Notes: generated from the sequence alone by a model not told the origin. Positions 35,203-47,689 are shown, counted from the first letter of the stretch. The stretch is 64,000 nucleotides of DNA from Lumnitzera littorea (GCA_024138015.1 JAMXBB010000010.1:77063541-77127540); one strand, 5' to 3'. Made by a program: numbers and translations.

Positions 35203-37340
35203 TCATTTTTTGGATCTTTTTGTTTTCTTCCTAGCACACAACTTGAATCTATTAGAGTATGATGGAAGAACTTTATCAGGAGCAGAAGTTGTTTCAGAAG
35301 CTATTGCCATAGATGAAGTGGGTTCTTTGTCTTTATCAAATGGTGCTGTAATCTAGATTGGAGCAAGTGGAGAAGTATCTTCGGTAGAGGCCATAAACAA
35401 AGTTTCAGTGTGACCTTCAAGGGGTGTCTATTCTTCAGGGTTAAGAACAGGAGTGGAAGCTTAAGGTATCTTTTCAAAGGATTGTGGTGAAATGACTAAA
35501 GTCTTTTCTGAAGTTGGAACAGGATTGAGTACATTCAGATCAATTGGTTGAGAGGAAGGATCAGGTCTTGGTGGTGTGACAAGACTATCTAAAACAGGAA
35601 CAGATGGTTCTTTAAAGGGAAAAAGAGGTTTAGATGTTGGTTCAGATGGTTCAAAGGTTTGGTGCTATATAGGGGGTTCAAGATCAATAAAATTATATGC
35701 TTGGTTAGAAGGATTGGTTTTTGTGACAAACTCCTTAATCCAAGCCTTGAATAAGTCTCTCATGCCAATCATTTGATCCTTGACAGCCTTTTTTACAACA
35801 GTTTTGATTCCTTCAAAGAGCTGCTCCATAAAAACTAAGCTCTCTCCTTGTTTATATTAAACTGGATGGCTCTTTGAACTATCTAAATCTCCTTTTGAAA
35901 CTGTCCAATAAGTTCTCTAAACTCAATGCCACCTAACCTTCTAATCAATTTTCCTTTCTTCTTTGGTTCCTTCTCAGGTGGCTCCTTTCCTCTCATCCTT
36001 TTCTTTCCAACTCCTTTTTTCTCAATGATAACGACCTTGCTTTTCAAATTTGAAGGATGAACAAATATTCCCCCTTTATGTGAATGCCACAGTTTGTCAT
36101 TCACATAAATTGCTATCATCTTAAAGATTCTCTCACTAAGCTTGATAAGAGAAAAATGACAATTTGTCTCTCTTAGAAATTTTAGCTCTTTGAAACTAAA
36201 AAGGGCCATTAACAAATTTCCATATGGCCTCACATCTACATGTTGCCACATATGTCACATCATTAACTTAACAACATCTACTTGTTTCTTACCCAAAATT
36301 GCTAATATCACCAATGCATCTTCCGTAGTCACTGAGGTTACATTACCTTTCCTTGGTAGTACAAAAGAGTTAACAAACTTTTGAAGAATTCTTATTAACA
36401 ACTCAAACTTTGTACTAAAAATATCTCTTCGTTTCCCCAAATCAATTCCATCATTCAATTCAATAAATATATGTTCTTTTGTCAATTGTCCTATGCTTTC
36501 ATCATCATTGAATTCTTTAATGCTAAAGCAATTCAAAATATCCTTCTTGGTGATTTCTATTCTCTATCCTAGTTCAGTTGATTTCTACACTTCTTGATGT
36601 TTACTATCAAGTTTTTTATAAAACTCATCAATCAAATCTCCATCTATTACTTTACATAAATCAATCTGACCACTTAAACCCAATCTATCTAAATAATCTT
36701 TCCAATAAAAGCCATTCTGCTCAAAGTATTCAAAGTCTAAATAAACAAGTCTTTGATTGAAAGACTTTTACCTTTGATTGTATACCTTTTCTTGAGTTTC
36801 TCCTTTAGAGGGGTAATTGTGATCTTAGCTTTGGTTGACTTGCCCACTTTCTGGGAAGACTTTGATTTCTTCTTGACTGAGGTAGCCTTCTTAGATTTTT
36901 GAACAAATTTTCTTAGTCTCAAAACAAGATTAGGTTCTGAAGGATCTCTTTCAAAGACTTCTTTAGATGATTTTTCCAAAGGTTCAGATTCTTCTGAATC
37001 AACAACTACTTCGGAGGAGCTAGATTCTTTATCATCCTAAACTACCTTCTAAACTTCTTCCGACACTTATTCAGAATGTACTTCAGAGGCATTCTCCTGA
37101 TTCACTTCTTAAACAGCCTCTTCTGAAGGTTTATCTTGGAGTTCAAGGGTTAGGGTTCTTTAAGATGATCTTTGGTGTATTTCGGTTAGATTTAATTGTA
37201 GGTTTGCAGGGTTTGTAGTTTCTTATACATCAAGAATAATAGGATTCTTGGAGTCATTTTGAATTTTCAATTTGACTCCTTTAGCTGCAATGCAGTTGGA
37301 TTTTCTGGGTGCTTTTGGAGTTGTGATGAGAAAAATACGA
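35203..37340 (-). pseudogene. Third ORF (envelope-like position) of the copia element
   Basis: A long coding-like stretch follows pol on the same strand. The N-terminal part is basic and Ser/Glu-rich: TTPKAPRKSN, then a stretch around SSSSEVVVDSEESEPLEKSS, then KKATSVKKKSKSSQKVGKST. The middle reads GFYWKDYLDRLGLSGQIDL, DEFYKKLD, EHIFIELNDGIDLGKRRDIF, DALVILAILGKKQVDVVKLM and WQHVDVRPYGNLLMALFSFK. Its layout recalls the putative plant transposon protein domain. The C-terminal part is Pro/Ser/Thr-rich and ends KLCARKKTKRSKK. I see no clear signal peptide or membrane helix. Stops are mostly TAA or TAG, and at least the last 630 bases hold one frame. Function is unknown; SIRE elements often carry an env-like ORF here. 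Confidence 0.7.
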
Positions 37341-37660
37341 GAGAGAGAAACAAAAGAATAGGGAAGGTCTGATGAGGAGGAGGAAAAATAAGAAAAGAAA
37401 TGAGACTCTTAATAAACTTAAACTGCCAATTTCATTATCAATTAGCTAAGAATTATGGACCCACTAGTGACATGCTAATCACCTACTAAGTGGATTTGCT
37501 TAATAAACCCATTAAGGAAGATTTTGTAGACCCACTAATGAACACGCTAATGCCCATAGTGTTTTCATGTTCTATAGATTTCAAGTGAGCTTGCTTGTGG
37601 AAAAAAATACCAAAAAATCTAAGTAAAATTAAATGAAAAACAAAATTAACAAAAGGGATT
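37341..37660. other. Spacer between copia pol and its third ORF
   Basis: AT-rich and noncoding as far as can be read. It links the pol end (ELSVCNPFC) to the third ORF. Confidence 0.5.
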
Positions 37661-39080
37661 ACAAACACTTAGTTCATTACGAATGAACTCAAATCTCAAT
37701 TTATCCAGTGGTTTAGTAAAAATATCAACAAATTGATATTCAGTTAAAACAAAATCAATACTCACATCATTATTTGCAACATGATTACGTATGAAATTAT
37801 GCCTTATTTCTATGTGCTTTGATCTTAAATGATGAACATGATTTTTTGTTAAATTGATAGCACTCGTGTTATCACATTTTATGGGAATATTTTTACAACT
37901 TATTCCATAGTCATTTAATTGTTGTTTTAACTAAAGAATTTGTGTACAACAATTTCCAATAGACACATATTCAGCTTCTGCAGTTGAAAAAGGCAACTAA
38001 ATTTTGTTTCTTGGAAAACTAAGAAACCAATTTATCTCCTAAGAATTGACATGTTCTTGAAGTACTCTTCCTATCTATTTTACAACCTACATAATCAACA
38101 TCTAAATATCTTATAAGATCAAAATTTTTACTTTTAGGATATCAAATTCCCAATTTTGCAGTGCTTTTTATATATTTAAAAATCTTTTTTATTGCAATTA
38201 GGTGTGTTTCAGTTGGTGAATTTTAAAATCTAGCACACATACAAGCATTAAATAAGATATCAGGTCATGAAGCAATTAAATACAATAAGAATCCAATTAA
38301 GCTACAATAGAGTTTTTCATTTACCTTTTTACCATTACCTGTGATGTTAAGCTTTGTTGAGGTACTCATAGGTATTGAGGAATTCTTGGTATTCTCAAAA
38401 CCAAATTTTTTCAATATCTATCAGGTATACTTCTCTTGGTGAACAAAAATTCCATTCTCTCATTGTTTGATTTTTAATCCCAAGAAGAAGTTCAATTCAC
38501 CAATGAGTGACATCTCAAATTCTACCTGCATCATACTTGAAAATTCTTGACAATATATTTCATTGGTTACATTAAAAACAATATCATCAACATAGATTTA
38601 TATAACTAGCATATCTTCACCTAAATATTTCATAAAAGGTGTGGTATCTACTTTTCCTCTTTGAAAGTCATTTTTAATCAAAAATTGACTTAATCTATCA
38701 TACTAAGCTCGGGAAGCCTGTGTAAGTCTATACAAAGCCTCTCTTAATTTAAACACATGATCTGGTTTGAAAGGATCTTCAAAACCAGGAGGTTGATCAA
38801 CATATAATTCTTCTTTTATGAATCCATTAAGAAAAGCACTCTTTACATCCATATGGTACAATTTAAAATTTTTCAAACAAGCAAAAGCAAGTAATAATCT
38901 TATAGCCTCAAATCTAGCAATAAGAGCATAGGTTTCATCATAATCTATTCTTTCTTCTTGTGAATAACCTTTAGCTATTAAAAGTGCTTTGTTTCTAACT
39001 ATTTTTCTATGCTCATCTAGTTTGTTCTTAAATACCCATTTAGTTCCAATGATTGACTTGTTTTTAGGTCTTAGAACCAA
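37661..39080 (-). pseudogene. Reverse transcriptase and RNase H of the copia element
   Basis: RT begins near KNKSIIGTKWVFKNKLDEHR and reads through KLYHMDVKSAFLNGFIKEEL and QPPGFEDPF (open 39,080-38,703). The catalytic YVDD is intact in IYVDDIVFN at about 38,581-38,594, although a stop precedes it. RNase H follows, with YLDVDYVGCKIDRKSTS, AFSTAEAEYVSIGNCC, then DNTSAINLTKNHVHHLRSKH and IEIRHNFIRNHV, ending near ELSVCNPFC. The domains are otherwise in family order and length. Several stops show that no polyprotein can be made. Confidence 0.92.
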
Positions 39081-39197
39081 ATTCCAAACTTGATTTCAAT
39101 GAAATTAACTTAGTTCATCTTACATGGCCAAAATCCAGTTATTATCATTCAAGGCTTCTTCTACTGAATGAGGTTCAATTTCAAAAATAAGAGAAAA

Positions 39198-40700
39198 CTA
39201 ATTTTCAAAATTCTGTAAGCTTGATTTTGTTCTTATTTTAGATCTAACATTACCAATTATAAGCTCAGGAGAATGATCGGTTTTAAATTTTAAAGTTGAT
39301 GGAGAAGTATGAAAGAGTTCAAAACCTTCTAAAGGTTTTTCAATAAACCTGGTATTACCTTTTGAAGTACCTTTTGATACAGACTTTGTTTTGGTTCCAT
39401 CAAGCATCTTAGAAGCTTCTGAAGTGCCTTCTGAAGGAGGTTCTGTTTTTCCTTCTTCTGAATCAGGACGAACTATCTTCTTTTTGCTTAAAGCAACTGG
39501 TATTTCATCGTCCGATTCTTCATGGATTGTTTTCTCAATAAATTTAACATTTATTAACTCTTCCATGATCTTTGTTTCTTGGTTGTATACTTGGTATGCT
39601 TTCAAGTTCAGAGAGTAGCCTAGAAATATGGCTTTATCTGCTCTCTCTTCAAATTTTCCCAAGACTTTTCCTATTTTTTTAACAAAACACTTACAACCAA
39701 ATGTGTAAAAATATGAAACCATAGGTTTCCTTCCTTTGTAAATCTCATAAGCAGTTTTATTTGTCAAGGGTCTTATATATACACGATTAATGATATAACA
39801 AGTTGTTGAAGCTACTTCAACCCAAAAGCGATTAGTTATATTACCTTTTTTAAGAAGAGTTCTCATCATTTCTTGGATAGTCCTATTTTTGTGTTCAACT
39901 ACTCTATTTTGTTGTGGAGTATAAGGTACGAAAAAGTTATGGTTGATGCCTTTGTCTTCACAAAACAATATGAAATCAAAATTTTCAAATTCCTTACCAT
40001 GATCAGTTTGTAATTTGATGATGAAGAGGCCTTTTTCATTTTCAATTCTCTTTAAGAATATTTCAAAACTTTTAAAAGCATCACTTTTATGATGCAAAAA
40101 TAAGATTTAAGTAAATCTAGAGAAATCATTTACCATGACGAGACCATATTTATTTCTTCCTAAACTTAGTGTGTGAGTGGGGCCAAAAAGATCTAAATGC
40201 AATAATTCCAAAGGTCTTTGAGTAGAAATAACCTTCTTGCTCTTATGAGATGACGAATTCGTTTTATTCTTCTAGCAAGCAGTACAATGAATATTTTCAT
40301 GAGCATGTACTTTAGGTAAACCTAAGACTAAACTCTTTTTGGACAAGTTCTCCAGTTGATGAAAATTCACATGTCTTAGTCTTTTGTACCAAAGCATAGC
40401 ATTATCATTTACAAAAATAAAGCAACTTTTAGATGATACTTTAAATGGTTTAATTAGATAAACATTTTTTTTCCTGAAACCTTTAAACAACTTTAAACTG
40501 TCTTGATTAAACGCAACACATTTATCGTGTTCAAAAACTATTCTATATCCTTTATCATACAACTGACTTATACTTAATATGTTATGTTTTAATCCTTTTA
40601 CCAGCAATACATTTTTTATTGAATGAGGTACTAAACCAATTGAGCCTACCACAATTATTTTACCTCTACCATTATCATCAAACTTCACATAACCATCCTC
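39198..40700 (-). pseudogene. GAG-pre-integrase and integrase of the copia element
   Basis: The GAG-pre-integrase zinc finger reads WYKRLRHVNFHQLENLSKK and ends IHCTAC (HHCC complete). The integrase core has LLHLDLFGP, LQTDHGKEFENFDF and PQQNRVVEHKNRTIQEMMR, so all three catalytic acidic residues (D, D, E) are present. The C-terminal part has KAYEI-type wording (NKTAYEIYKGRKPMVSYFY) and FLGYSLNLKAYQVYN. Two long open stretches, 40,688-40,272 and 40,097-39,198, are separated by stops. The enzyme would have inserted the element DNA into the genome. Confidence 0.92.
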
Positions 40701-40800
40701 TTTCTATTTTAGATTTGTGAACAACAAAGTGTTACCGGTAATGTATCTTGAACATCTACTGTCAAGATACCGTGTTCCTTTTATCTCTGCTTCGTAGTCC
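40701..40800 (-). pseudogene. Aspartic protease remnant of the copia element
   Basis: It reads TRYLDSRCSRYITGNTLLF, where DSGCSRHMTG is the usual copia protease active site. The active-site Gly is Arg (codon at about 40,750-40,763), which should abolish activity. A stop follows soon after. Confidence 0.85.
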
Positions 40801-41797
40801 TCAAAAAGTGCCATAAAACGTAAGTTATCTTCCTTGCACTCTTCTGAATCTTTTGATTTAGTTTTTGAATCCTCCAGATCACTCTATGTTACCATCAAAG
40901 ATTTACGTTTCTTCTTAAATTTCTCCATTTTCTTTATCAACAAAGGATATTCGTATTTGATATGCCTAAGTTTCTTACATTCGTAGCAAATCATCTCCTT
41001 TTTTACCTTCTTCTCTTATTTTTCTTTGATTAACTTCCTTACATCAACAAACCGATTTCTATTAGTGGTAAACCTTTTAGTAAACGTTCTCTTACCCTTT
41101 TTCTTGAGCCATTTATTAAACTTTCTAGTTAGCAGTGTTACGTCCTAATCTTCTTCTTTAGATGAATCTTCTCCTTCTAAATCAGTATATGTTTCTTTAG
41201 CTTTGAAAGCTACAATCCTCTTCTTTATATCTTTTAAAGTGCCTTCTGATTTGAGAAAATTAATTTCATATGCCATGAGCTTGTTATGCAATTGACTTAG
41301 TGTTAATGTCTTCAAGTCACAAGCTTCTTCTATGGTTGTTTTCTTTGCATTCCAAATTTTGGGAAGAATCCTTAGCATCTTATGAATCATATCTACATCA
41401 TTAATAATTTTGCCAAGAGAAAACAATTCATTAGTTATTGTAGTAAATCTACTAAAGGAGTCTTTGATTTCTTCACCAAGAAGAATTCAAGATGTTTCAT
41501 ATTATTGAATCAATAAGTTGATTCTTGTGTCTTTGATGGTTTTCGTACCTTTGTAAGTTTGCACCAAAGTGTCCTAAATGTCTTTAATTGTTTCACAAAA
41601 AGTAATTAGATAAAATTCAAAATGTAAAATAGTACTCAACGAAAGATTCTTAGCCGTTGAATTTAGTTCTGCTTTGGTGATATCATCTCTTAAAGTGATG
41701 ATGGTTGAAACTTTGAGATTTCCTATAAAAATAATTTACTAAGCTTGATAATTTAATGCTTTTACATAAGTCTCCATCCTAAATTTCCAATAAGGAA
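40801..41797 (-). pseudogene. gag of the copia element, N-terminus missing
   Basis: The minus strand starts abruptly with FPYWKFRMETYVKALNYQA, an internal gag sequence. It continues through IKDIWDTLVQTYKGTKTIKD and the open part 41,426-41,145 (MFSLGKIINDVDMIHKMLRI, LKTLTLSQLHNKLMAYEINF), a UBN2-type capsid. A zinc knuckle, CYECKKLRHIKYEYP, at about 40,943-40,993 has its last Cys replaced by Tyr. The gag start codon and N-terminal residues are absent because the left edge is fused directly to the 5' LTR. Confidence 0.88.
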
Positions 41798-41800
41798 AAT

Positions 41801-43176
41801 TTTTTCATTAAAAAAATTGAAATTACCCCTCTTAACAACTTATAAGGGTGAAGAGTGATATTTAACAATTTAACACACAATAGTAAATTTGCAAAGTAAA
41901 AGAGTAGGGAAGGAGCAAATCACGCAAAGATTTTATAGAGCTTCAGCCTTCTACCTATTGCTTTCTTCTAACTCCATTATTGGGAAACCAGTCTACTTCA
42001 CTAGTGCCGTTCCACTTGATCCACTAAATCAAATCACTTGATCCACTAAATCAAATCACAAACAAATTACAATCATTCGTTACAATGACTTTAGAACACT
42101 CTACTCTGCCTATCTAGCCTCTCTTCAATCTAGGCTAATACAGATTTATAAAGTACAAACTATCTTTTCTCTATAATAAAGTTTAAAGATTATAAGTGAG
42201 AACAAAAATACAAGTCTCAAATATTTTTGCACTTGAAAGAAACAATACTTGTTATAAAACTTTGATTCGGTAAAACTTTCTGAAGAAGCATCTGAAGAAC
42301 TTTTTGAAGTTTTTTAGAAGGTAAAAACTGATCAAGAAATTTTTTTGTGCAATGATAGTATTTCTCCAGATTTATGTCCCAACATTTTGAATCCTTTTTC
42401 TTTTTATATTAAGTTTTTCCAACAACTAAAATATCTTAATATTATCTTCACTTTCATAATTATCCAACTATTAAAAGGCAAAGGATAGTCCTTGGAAATT
42501 TTTGGGAGAAGATCTCGATCATTTGAAAATTCAAAACTAGTTCTCATTATCTTGTTTAGATCAGATATTCATCAATCCATAATCACCAGATAAGCTTTGA
42601 TTTGAATTTTAAAAAATCAGCTTTCGTTAGCTATTTTCGGATAAGCCTTGTGTTCAAAATTTGAAATCCCACAAATCGAATCAACCTTATCCTTATCTAA
42701 GATTATATATATCTTCATTTATCCAAATATATTTTCTCTTAAAAATAATCCACATGGATCTTAACTTCATCTTTATTGAAACGGAATTAAGCATATTTTC
42801 TTAATACACCTAATCTAGTGCAGCTAGAGCTTAAATAATCCAAATCTGATTAAAATTAATATTCCACGTAATTTTTCCAGACCAACCTTCTGAATAACCT
42901 TCTGAAAAGTATTGGCCTTCTTTTCTTTGAAGTCTCTGAATAAGCTTCTGAAGAGCTGTACCAATTCTTTTTATAAGAGCTTATATAGTACTTTCTAAAA
43001 ACTTTCCAGAATAGTCTATTTTTAAATAGTTTGAAGCTTTTGAATAAGTTTTTAAATGTAACTTAAATATGCGAAATTATACTTTCTAAAAAACCTTCTA
43101 TAAGCCTACACTCTTAAAAATTCATTAGCTTTTAACCCTTTTTGTTATCATTAAAATGTATAAGAGATATCTAACA
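41801..43176 (-). repeat. 5' LTR of the copia element, inner end clipped
   Basis: It aligns to 33,471-34,813 but lacks the last about 10 bp (GTTTACCAACA on the minus strand). It has a 22-bp tandem duplication at 42,015-42,058 that is absent from the 3' LTR. Confidence 0.9.
42015..42058. repeat. Perfect 22-bp tandem duplication in the copia 5' LTR
   Basis: The unit CTTGATCCACTAAATCAAAT plus CA occurs at 42,015-42,036 and 42,037-42,058 with no mismatch. The 3' LTR has one copy (about 33,686). Confidence 0.93.
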
Positions 43177-43640
43177 TGTAGTTTTAAGTCCTTGTCCCAA
43201 CTTACTAATTGGTTAATTACTCACATCCTTATAGATGTTGTTCTAAGTGCTAACTAGGAAGCGGCCATATGACTACCCTAAAGCTTGCAACTATTAGATC
43301 TTGAGAAGCGAGGAAATAAAACTAATGATTAGTTACATTTTTAAGGTTTTTAAATCGTGATTTTTGTATCTTATATTATTAGCATATATATTATTTAAGT
43401 AAGGTTAAGTATTAAATCATGTAACATTACTTGGAATATCAAAATCTATATATATGTATATATTTTCATATTTTCTTAGATAAATATTCTGTTTAATTTG
43501 TGAATTATTTACTTCAAAGTAAGTTGGTCATAGATATCTTATATAAATCAAGTCTAAGATAATGATTGTAAAATTAACTTTTATCCTAGGATGATTTGCA
43601 ACACAAGATTGTTACAACTATACTGCTTTAGGGTATAACA
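43177..43640 (+). repeat. Right target duplication of copia and rest of the large element's 5' LTR
   Basis: TGTAG (43,177-43,181) is the right copia target copy. From there the sequence resumes the large element's LTR and aligns with 55,833-56,296, ending GGGTATAACA at 43,640. Confidence 0.9.
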
Positions 43641-43665
43641 ATTTTAAGTTAGTATCAGAGCGTGA
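43641..43665 (+). other. Primer-binding site of the large element
   Basis: TAGTATCAGAGCG (about 43,650-43,662) lies 9 bp after the LTR end and is close to the initiator-Met tRNA complement TGGTATCAGAGCC. Confidence 0.75.
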
Positions 43666-45298
43666 TTTTGGTAAACTTACTCTAAAATGTTATAATTAAA
43701 AGAAGTAGGCATTATAAGAGTACATTAAAAGTAGGTTGTAGTAAGTGGACGGTAAATGGGTAGTTAAGAGATGTAGACTTTAAGTGTATGTATATCTTAT
43801 AAATATAAGTAAAAGAATATATGATAATAACATCCTACTAACTTTCCTTATTGCTAACTTATAAGGCCATGGAAATGAACTTGTGACTATTTAGTTATAG
43901 TTAGATGATCTAAAGGGAAGTAAAGAATGTTATAGCACCTAGCTGTAGAAGCTCTTATAAAACCTTAAGTAAAAGACTATAACCATATATAGATGAACTT
44001 GTAGAACTTCACGTAGTGAAGGCTATTTCTAGAAATTGTAGAACCTTATATAAAATCTTATAACAAAGCTTAATGAAGGGAGTTTAATTGAAAGCATAAA
44101 GTAGAATCACATGGGGATGATGTAGAAGGTGATGTAGAATCCTTGAGAAGGAAAGTAGATAAGACATAATAAAGAGGATTCTATAGAAGTTCTTGTAGAA
44201 GGTTAGGTAGAAACTTTTGTAGAAGGTCGGGTGGAACATTCTATAGAAGGTGAGATAAAAATCCAATGATAACCTTGTAGAAGCTATGGAAGAAGATGAC
44301 TAAGTAATAAAACCCAATAGAGTAAGGACTATAGAAGCTAATGTAGAAGGTTGGAATTAGAAGTCAAAGGTAATTAATTTTTTATCCCTAGTAGTTCTAA
44401 GAACACATCACTAACTAGGACATTGTTATTGAGTATAAGTATAAGGGTGAGATAGATATAAAATAACTAGAAATATAATAAGATCCTTAATAGATTGGAT
44501 AAAGAAGTAGACCTGAACAAAACCTAAGCAAAAAATGAGTTAGATTTTAAATGAGAAAGAGAATAGAAATTTAGATATACGTAAAGTTGATGAGTTGACG
44601 AGTGTAGCATTTAATAAGCAAAGCTTAGAATTAAAAGCAATGAACTGAGCTAATTTGGGTGTTAGATCGAGAGACCAATAGAATGGGTAAGAGTCATTAC
44701 TCACCAAGATAATTAGAAAAATTGGTAGTTTTGACACGTACTTACATTAAGCTTTAGGAACTCGTCTAAACACTTTCTACAAAATCACATATCCCCTAGT
44801 AACTTCTAATAGAGAAGAGAACTCTTTTGTTTATCTAATATAATTAACTTCAACCATGTTTAGATTTTCAATATCCTTAAGGTATATCATAAATTCCAAA
44901 TTGAAGAGATCCCTTACTTATATAGGTGTTCATAGTTAGGAATTTTGATATAATTAAAATTGATGTTTGCTTCTATATATATTATATAACTAGGAACCTA
45001 GATTTGTAATTATTGAAAATTGATGTAATTTAATCATGAAAAAAATTACATTTTTAAGAATAATTTTGAACTATAATATGTATGATTCTTATGTAATGTA
45101 TTATATTTTGTATTACTATGTATGAAATTTGAAATTGATAAAAAACCTAACATGTGTAAGAAACAATAAGTATCTACCATATACACCTCACATCAAAACT
45201 CAGGTCTTCTCTTTCCCCTTTAATTAGACTTTATGCAAGTAATAAATTTCATATGACTGATAATTCGTTTATTCTTCATAATATGACTAAATATATTG
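43666..45298 (+). other. Noncoding internal region of the large element, with TGTAGAAG repeats
   Basis: No gag-like sequence can be read in any frame, even across stops. Between 43,940 and 44,360 the word TGTAGAA(g) and variants (CTATAGAAG, TTGTAGAAGGT) recur many times at irregular spacing of roughly 15-60 bp. Confidence 0.6.
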
Positions 45299-47640
45299 TG
45301 TAGACACCATATTTTTGCTACTCAATTTTTTTTATTTTAGTTTTGAGCCAAGTTTACCAAAAAAATAATAATAATAAAAATTAAAAAATGAAAAAACCTA
45401 AAAAAATTTAAAATTTTGAAAAAAAAAATTAGAAAATACAAAGTGTCAAGTTAGTCAATTATTTAGGATCGGATCAAACAATAGTTGAAAATATGCATAC
45501 AATTTAATAAATTCAAAATCTTTGAATAATTGAGTTCCCTTATAAAAATATTTTTTAAATTAGTCCAATGAAGTATAGAGTAGATTTTTATCCAATTTGA
45601 AAAGTACGTTAACTAGACTTATTAAAATATACTCAAGAGTTATTAAATTTAAGAATGGTATTAAATAGTTATCATGTGTATTTTGAGTTATAATAAAAGA
45701 TCGTGGTCAATTTAAAACAAGTTAGACTAAAGTCAAGCCTAAGATAGAAAGCTTAAATAAAATGTGGAGCTTCTATAAACTTAATCTTGAGAGTGGAATA
45801 GATCAAATCATGGGGAAATTATTAGAGAAACTAATAGATCTAAAGCGGGTATGATCATATCTTAAAGAGATTCGATTTGTTAAATCCTATCGAGATTTGA
45901 ATCCTCATCAAAGAGATCTAAAAGATTCAAATTCATTATTTATAAATAATGGATTTCAGCAAATGATAAAGGATTCTAAGCTTTATACGCAATCACAACC
46001 TACTCTTTTCATCTTTGCCCAAACCCAACTTCATCCCATTCAGTAGTAGCTCTCCCTACTGCAACAATCCCAAATCAATAACCTAGCCCCGATACATCCA
46101 TGCACTACATGAACCCAACCCTTGGTCTAACCCACTGTTTACCAATAAATAGGTGGTTTGTTTTATTTGTTATTAGTTTTGATAGGTTTGTTTCTCTTCC
46201 TTTATTTTATTTTTTAGCTTATTATTAGATTTAAGTATACTAACTTATTCTCTTTTTCATGTAGGTACTAAGTTGTAGTGTTTTTTTATTTTTTTATAGT
46301 ATCTTTAATTCTATTAATTTATGATTTTCTTGTAGAATAGACACTAACACAAGCTTTTTACAAGTCATTATTTTACATGTTTAGCATTGTGTACTTTCCC
46401 AAAAGTTGACCTATTTTATCTCTTTTTGACAATACATTGCATGTTTTAATAAAATTGCATTTCTTTTATTTAATTTTCATTTTTTATCAAAAATTACATG
46501 TTTTCACAAAAGTTGCAAATCTTTACATAAAATTAACATTTTTAAATAAAGTCGATATTTTAGGGATTTTTAGAAAAATCATTTTGTTACTTATTAGTTT
46601 TTCATAAAATAAAAAATTTTAATTAGCATCTTTTCTATAGTTAAAGATAGGCTTCTTTTTCTTTTCCACGATTAGACATCTTTTACATTGTTTAAACATC
46701 TTTTTATAATCAAGCATCATTTCTATAATTTAGACATCTTTTCTATATTTAGGCATATTAGGCATATTTTCCACATTAATTACATATTTCATGAAAAATT
46801 ATATTTAGGTACTTTTGGGTTTATTTATTTATTTATTTTTAGATTTGTCACTTAGTTAGTTTTTCCTATAATAAAAATACTAACTTGGAGTTTTTTTTGA
46901 AAAATAGGTCTTTAGGTTTTTTTTTTTCAATTAGGAATAAAAATTAGGTTTTTAAGTTTTTTTAATAAAAATAAAATAGCTAAAAACGTAAATCTAGCTA
47001 CTTTTCAAAAAATAAAATTTATCCACACACTAAAGTTTTCTAAAAAAATGAGAACTACGATCGGTTTGATCTTGATTAGCGATTATATAAGCATCTCCAA
47101 GGCAAACACAAAATTTGTAAAATATTTTGTCTTCTTTTCATTTTTAGGGAAAATTCCTAATAAAATTTTTTCATTATTATGTATTTTTACATTTTTTTTA
47201 TGTTTTCATATTTTTAAAAAATTATAAATAAAGACTTATTAGTTAGTTTCTTTTAATTTTTACATAATGAATTTTATCTTAATAGGTTAGCCTCTTATCT
47301 CACTTTTCTGGTTAAATTTTTTGAAAATTTATTTTTTTAGGAAACCCATGAACCAATATCTAAATTAGGGTTTTCGGAGTTTTCCCACTCGAAAACCCTA
47401 ATTTGACCTTTTTACCAATTTAATTGGTGTACGACTCTAAATTATTTTTGAAAATATTTCTTTAACATTTTTTTCAAGAAAAATGTTTTTCTTTAATTTT
47501 ATGTCAAGTATTTTATATTAAGTGCGCTAGACTTAGCATAAAATAAATTAAAGAAAATTAAAATAGAGCTCGACATATTAAACTATCTATCATGAAAATT
47601 TTCAATAGAGATAAATGTACTTAAAACTATGAATAATGTG
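45299..47640 (+). mobile_element. Tat/Ogre-type LTR remnant inside the large element
   Basis: It begins TGTAGACACCATATTTTTGC, the classic Tat LTR start, and resembles 58,522 onward. Near 47,045-47,100 it has GAACTACGATCGGTTTGATC and then ATAAGCATCTCCAAGGC. That is the decayed form of the conserved GAACTACG(T)...GGTCTGAT...TACGTAGGCA segment, and the copy at 60,050 has the same. No gag or pol of this element is next to it. The right end is approximate. Confidence 0.62.
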
Positions 47641-47642
47641 TA

Positions 47643-47658
47643 TGTGTGTGTGTGTGTG
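47643..47658. repeat. GT microsatellite
   Basis: About eight uninterrupted TG units. Confidence 0.9.
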
Positions 47659-47689
47659 TATACCTATATGTACGCTAAGTCAATTATAA

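Larger units (their letters stand above)
33460..43176 (-). mobile_element. SIRE-type Ty1-copia retrotransposon, nested
   Basis: It runs from TGTTGGTAAAC to CTAACA and lies within a perfect 5-bp duplication TGTAG. On the minus strand the order is 5' LTR, gag, protease, integrase, RT, RNase H, a third ORF, polypurine tract, 3' LTR. Copia order (integrase before RT), RNase H wording such as STAEAEYVS and HIEIRHNFIR, and an extra ORF after pol all point to the SIRE lineage. All reading frames carry stops. The two LTRs differ at many sites, so the insertion is not recent. The primer-binding site has been deleted. Confidence 0.93.

Noticed and set aside
35135..35356. Plus-strand open frame near the copia 3' LTR
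   Set aside because: It is antisense to the C-terminal part of the copia third ORF, which reads coherently on the minus strand.
39391..39618. Plus-strand open frame over the copia integrase
   Set aside because: Antisense shadow of the integrase C-terminal region.
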